NCBI GenBank assembly: GCA_037389465.1
Contig: JAZARR010000159.1
Location: 62,001 to 126,000 of the forward strand
From: Baylisascaris procyonis
Taxonomy: Eukaryota; Nematoda; Chromadorea; Rhabditida; Ascarididae
Length of the DNA stretch: 64,000 nt
Direction: 5' to 3'
The stretch's first letter is position 1. Each line of letters starts with the position of its first letter. The notes under the pieces were generated by a model. It had not been told where the DNA came from, did not search any database, and worked only from the letters and a program-made list of their open reading frames with translations. A program made the position numbers and the translations under genes. This document shows, piece after piece, positions 59,301 through 64,000 of this stretch.

Positions 59301-59694
59301 CCGCGTCTAGCAAACAATCTCGGCCGATGCATGATCACGCATGGAGCAAAATGACAAGAATCAACAATTTCGGCTTCCATCATTTCACAAAAAAAGCGAA
59401 TGTGGAGAAGAAAACACATCGTACTTCCTCGCATGGAAGGTCCCTCACATGAAGCCCTCTATTCAAATCCCAAAGAAATAAAAAATATGAGTATAAAAAC
59501 TTCAAAGATTTAGAAAATGATGTACGCATATTCAGTAATGAAAATCCCATTTACAGCTCGATATTGCGGGCCAGTCAGACAGAATATTTATACATTTTAA
59601 CGCAAAGACAACAAATATTATGCCGGAGAATAAGGTCGGCTGCTCAGATGATAGCAAAGAGGCAATAATTCATGACGATGACCAATGTCTTTTT
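56381..59694. other. Mostly non-coding
   Basis: It includes a tandem GTGATTCGTA pair near 56393, a G13 run at 57289-57301 and a long poly(A)/poly(T) junction near 56890. A possible plus exon at 58072-58251 (MSGGGPMSAFKHPNRLRTEI within it) ends in a GTACAA donor, but its phase leads to an early stop in the next candidate exon at 58458. A 58-codon ORF at 59277-59453 is basic. No gene is supported. Confidence 0.35.
57289..57301 (+). repeat. G13 homopolymer
   Basis: Thirteen consecutive G residues in AT-rich DNA; a polymorphic tract and a likely assembly weak point. Confidence 0.9.
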
Positions 59695-60705
59695 TCAGAA
59701 AATGATGAAAAGCTCGTCTAATTTTTGGGATACATCGGAGGCAAGTTCTGCAAACTCTTCTATGCCTTGCATAATGCTTCCATACTCATAAGGAGAATTT
59801 TTAAGAAAATCTTGACGTATTAGGATAAGTAGGACGTTAGTGGCCTCCTGAAATTTGTTTCACGGATAATTTGCCCCTCTATTCAAACAATTGAGATACT
59901 TTCAGGCAAAAATTTTCCTTTCGTTATGCGAGGGTCTAATCAGGCTTGTCACAAGAAACGCGAAACGTGCGCGATTTTTTTCACCCTATAATTCGTTAAA
60001 ACGAAGAGCTCTTTTGCCACTATAAAAAGCTTTTTTCGCACATATCCTTCTGTTCATGATTGAAATATTTACGGTAACGAATCGTTACAAAAGAAAACGT
60101 TTTCCACGAATTTAAATCCACATGAATAAACCAATCCTCCGAAGGCTGAAAGCATTGCTCGAAATGAAAACTGAGATGAGTATTGCGCCCAATAGCATTA
60201 TTGGCCATGTTCGAGAGCAGATCAACAAAACAAAAGTACAACAATAATGTGTTTTGCGCTAAACATTTGAGCAATGCCGTGTGTATGAGGCTTCGTCGAT
60301 AATACGCACCTCCTGCAATGAAAAGGAACTGCAACGAATCAAGATAATTACCTGGTCGTACTCGTGATGCCTTGGTCTTTGGCTCCGTATCAAACCTTTC
60401 CAGCTCGAGTGTCAGCAGAGATACATATATGAGAAACATTTCAAGCAGGAAATTCTACTGCAATTTACCAATAGCAGTTCCAACTTCACAAATATGTGTA
60501 GACATAAAACAAGGAGTAGTGATCAAGACTCACTAACCTCGGTCATGGGGTAGACATTTTTGGCATCTGATACTTTATCAACGGCTCTTGATTGAACGTT
60601 ACGTCGATCAATGCAGTCGAGAATACGGCCAAAGCATATACAAAAGGCACATACTGCCAGCGAGCATAGCGATAGTACCACAAGCGTGGCTATTAAATAT
60701 AGCAC
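59695..60705 (-). CDS. C-terminal exons of a single-pass membrane protein
   Basis: Two exons with good sites in phase 0: 60538-60705 (after TTTGCAG, ending at GTTAGT) and 59695-59847 (after TTTCAG). The first encodes a membrane helix (VLYLIATLVVLSLCSLAVCA followed by FCICFGRILDCIDRR), with several cysteines at the inner face that could be palmitoylated, then a basic stretch ending NVYPMTE. The second encodes an acidic helical tail (LIRQDFLKNSPYEYGSIMQG, IEEFAELASDVSQKLDELF) and stops. Topology suggests a type I protein with a cytosolic tail of about 80 residues. Upstream exons and the ectodomain were not found; a candidate lies on the minus strand at 60.8-61.0 kb but its phase is unproven. 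The family is not recognised. Confidence 0.5.
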
Positions 60706-63700
60706 CTGCAAATATACAGGTCTAAATGTTGCAAATCTGTTAAAGCAAGCAAATTATTTCCATCGTAACTTATATGTGACTAATCTGTGAAATGGACGAT
60801 GGCGAAGAAGGCTGGAAGCGGAATTTTGAGAATTCTCCGCTCAAATGGATAGCGATAATGCGAGTCACCAAAAAATGTTGCTGGGAAAATCTGCAGATGG
60901 AGGCCACCATTTCCTCAACGTTAACTTTGAGATTCGAAAATTCGGTCATCGGAAAAGGTATACGAAAAAACAAAGTTTTCCCGCAGCAATAAAATCCCCC
61001 TCCGCCCTGCTGCTCAAAGCATTTCAATCCCCACTCAACTCCCAATTCCCCTGTTCATCGATGCAAAAATAGCGCTGATAAAACCAGCTTTGGTAAAATC
61101 TCTGCAAATGCTTTGCAGACATTTGAAATTCGAAAAAATTGATCGTTTTCTCAAGAGATATTCAACGTCATTAAAAAGTCTGTAGATAAATGTAGAAAAA
61201 AAGCAAAACTGAATCTGCGTTCCGCCAACGAAAGCTTAAAGACAGCTACCTGATACCATGTGACGGCGATTGTATGAGGACCCATTCTACCTCACCAATG
61301 GAACATCATCGAATAAAATGGTCATCGAATACAACGCAGCAGACTGCAGATAACAAATGCGACGCCGTCGCAGCAGCATATAACAGCTCTCTTTAAATGA
61401 TTTTACTTAGGAGAATGCGTTTTATAGATAAGATTTGTTGTAAACAGCATTAGAAGAACGTTTCAACAACAATTTCGACCATAACACAAATCTAGAGAAA
61501 GGAAGCAAATAATCGCAAAAATCAGCACTAACCACAGTGTGATGGAAATAGGTCAAATGCGGCATGAAGCATCGCAATGGGTTTTACAACCTTCCGGTCA
61601 TGATCACCGGTTCAAGTGAACGAAAATTAGCAATTCTCGCAACAACAACGAGTCGGGTAGAACCGATCGCTCCGAGTTTATAGCATACCCATTTTTAAAA
61701 GTTGTTCGCTATCACCGATGTTTCAATTGCTTCTCCCGTCCAAGAAGCAAAGGAACATCCTGACAGGCTACAAAATGAAACACGCAAATAAGCGAACGAA
61801 AAAACGCAGTGACAAGCGCATATCGAAGTGGAAACGAATGGCAACTCCCAAATAAAGGAAGCATTCACTGCTTGATCGGACAACAGCGAAGCTCTATTGG
61901 CTCAAACATTGCTTGGAGTTAGAACATTTTGATCTTCTGGTTCACAAAATTTAAACTGCTTGGATTTCTATGTGCAAAATGCACATCTGGGAGGCGATCC
62001 CCATTTTAATCAGAACTATGAAAAGCGTGAGCACCATGGAGCGAGAGATGAAGTTTGCGTGAAGCAACGAAACTCCATGCTTTGCCGCAGTTCTTCCGCA
62101 TCTTACAACTCGAACTCTCTCAGGTCATCTTCGCAAGTGGAGTCGAGCAAATCCTAATTTCCTGATTTGAGGGGTTAAAAAATTAAACCCGCTATTATTC
62201 GTTAATCCTTGATTGCTGAGGTCGAGTATTAACGTTCTCTCCAACAACAAAAATGAGATCGATTCTCATTTATGAAATAATTATGTCCATGGCCGAAGTC
62301 CGCAGTCACAACTCATCTTTCATTAAGCGAGGTGAAGAATTTCTCAGCATTGGATTCGTATATCTTTATGTACGCTCGCCATCATCGCTCCCCCTCGTTC
62401 GTTTGCTTGCGCTGGCTATCATTGCTGTAGGCAGACGTTCTAGGCAGACAGACACCTGCTCACTTGTCCACAGCGAGTTTTTCCGAATGCTTATAGTTGA
62501 CATTTGATGGCAACACTTCACAGCCGTCAGAAACTTTTTAAAGTTCCTAACAAATTATTAATACGCACCATGCTTATGCAGCAAGTAATGAGCGAGTACA
62601 GTCATCCCATCTATATACAGTTTTCATGTGAATCTTAGAAGCGATGTGTTCGTTTTTCTTAGCACCATTTTCCAGCTATAAGATCCCCTTTTACAACTGA
62701 TCTCTGAACTCCTTCAAACCCTGCATGCGGTCTCCTTCCACACTGACGTTGGATTTTTAGACTCTGTTATTATTTATCAGTGATCTTTAAGAAATCAAAG
62801 GCCCTCAAGAATGCACTGACAATTGCAAATCCTTCAAAAATTCTAAAGGAAATGGAACACAACTCGATCATGAGTACATATCATTCAATGTCTAATACAA
62901 AACTGCAATGTACTGTTGATATGAAGTATATTGGCATCTCTCACCGTTTGTTTTCGATTGGGTGTGCACATGGATCCCCATGAGTACATATCATAAAACT
63001 CAGTATGAGCGGACGTCATCGGAGAGAGATGCATTCCGGCAAAATCAAGGAAACCCTAAATTCGGCTTGTTCCTTGAATTTCTGAGCGAATTATTCGTCA
63101 AATCTTTTTCTTCCGCGAGTGACAGATAGCGTTTATTTGTCCTTTGCTCTACTCGCATATCCTTCGAGTTATTTCTATCTTCTCTGTTATGGCTTACGAC
63201 TACATCCTTCCCGTGCACTTCATTATCAGATTACCAGGCGCGGTTAGCTTCAGTATTTTAGCGAATTTTATTTGCTTAGAAAAAGAATTTCAGGCACCAT
63301 TTCTTGCATGCAAATAAAACGGGGCTAGAAAGTAACATGGGTGACCTTGATAAATTTCAGTTTTAGTATACCACAGGTCAGAGTAAATGTTTCTGTAATT
63401 AAGCTGCCCTATTGTGGATAATCGTATATGACGAATTTGTCATATAACAATTGCTCTTTGACTATGTTAGAATCGTTTGGTTAAAAATTATTTCGTCCTT
63501 GAAAACTACATTATTTTGAAAAGCAAAATACTTGAATGAATAAATAATATGAAAAGGTTCGGTTACAAGTTTTGGAACGTAATTTTGGATATTATTTTGG
63601 ACATTATCATACGTTATTTTAGATATTCGACATTAAACGAAAAGGATTATTTATTCATTATATTTATTATGGATATTATATTATTTGGATATATATTATA

Positions 63701-64000
63701 GACATTTGCAGTAGCGAATCAGTTAATGAACATGAAGACACAATCGAGTTTTGACATACTGCTGCTAACAATCATTACGAAAATATTAGAGAAAATAGGC
63801 GAGTAAGTGCACTGAATGACAGGGGAACTGGTGCATGCCGAGAATAACAGAGTTAGATATCAATTTCAAACGGGATCTCTTCACGCGCATTGAAAATGAG
63901 CCATTGGCTATAGTGAACGTTCAATTCGGAAATGTGAACGTAATCTTGACGCAAACTGCACAGCCTACATCGAAAGCAACTTTCAGCTTATATCCTGCAC
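60706..64000. other. Unassigned region to the window edge
   Basis: It holds ATG-led ORFs at 60792-60992 (+) and 62253-62507 (+), and a serine-rich open stretch at 61960-62157 (+) that looks like a protein C-terminus (SSSASYNSNSLRSSSQVESS) but lacks an acceptor. A 16-base direct repeat lies at 62869-62884 and 62979-62994. After 63500 the DNA is a degenerate GGATATTAT-type repeat. No gene is supported. Confidence 0.35.
62869..62994. repeat. 16-base direct repeat pair
   Basis: CATGAGTACATATCAT occurs at 62869-62884 and again at 62979-62994, 110 bases apart, with unlike flanks. A small local duplication. Confidence 0.6.

Noticed and set aside
60020..60439. 139-codon minus ORF
   Set aside because: It lies inside the intron between the two phase-matched exons of the membrane protein gene. 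Its translation is unlike a protein family, and it could itself hold a 39-base intron.
1..64000. CRISPR arrays, rRNA, spliced-leader RNA genes, telomeric TTAGGC arrays
   Set aside because: None seen on either strand.

Overview
The window is eukaryotic nuclear DNA, AT-rich, with short exons separated by introns of a few hundred to over 1,000 bases. Introns begin GT and mostly end in a nematode-type TTTCAG/TTGCAG. Three recognisable genes point to a nematode: the N-terminal half of a V-ATPase subunit a closest to Caenorhabditis VHA-6, a nematode-type globin, and a small RPamide neuropeptide precursor of the nlp-2/nlp-22/nlp-23 family. Introns are long compared with C. elegans, so a parasitic clade V (strongylid-like) worm is my best guess, but that is inference. 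There is nothing bacterial: no operons with ribosome sites, no IS elements, no CRISPR.

Layout. 162-7454 (-) holds ten exons of vha-6, which runs off the left edge before its membrane domain. Its upstream flank carries two TGATAA sites of the intestinal GATA-factor type. 7.5-15.0 kb has no convincing gene but contains a strong 70-base hairpin at 8848-8917. 14992-18328 (+) is a five-exon globin with a long N-terminal extension. 19846-28669 (+) is a nine-exon gene for a protein of about 752 residues that I do not recognise. It was built only from splice phases, all of which agree, and it ends just before an AATAAA signal.

31.4-32.4 kb holds a terminal exon (-) and the RPamide precursor (-). 34.5-37.4 kb holds exon-like fragments on the minus strand with frame breaks and a local duplication, plus a small ORF on the plus strand with its own poly(A) signal. 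37.4-45 kb is mostly non-coding with a few doubtful exons. 45190-46189 (+) is a three-exon gene for a small secreted protein with a GRR amidation/cleavage site, a candidate new neuropeptide precursor. 47-51 kb looks like old repetitive sequence. 51-56.4 kb has scattered exon-like pieces, a 57-base hairpin at 53451-53507 and a 62-codon single-helix membrane protein ORF. 59695-60705 (-) holds the last two exons of a single-pass membrane protein.

The genes do not form one pathway; this is an ordinary gene neighbourhood of a nematode chromosome. The points most worth following are the two neuropeptide-type precursors, the hairpins (possible microRNA precursors or fold-back elements), the globin extension whose first exon is open in two frames, and the unrecognised 752-residue protein. 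All exon models were derived by eye from reading frame, splice motifs and phase agreement. No database search was possible, so family names rest on recalled motifs.
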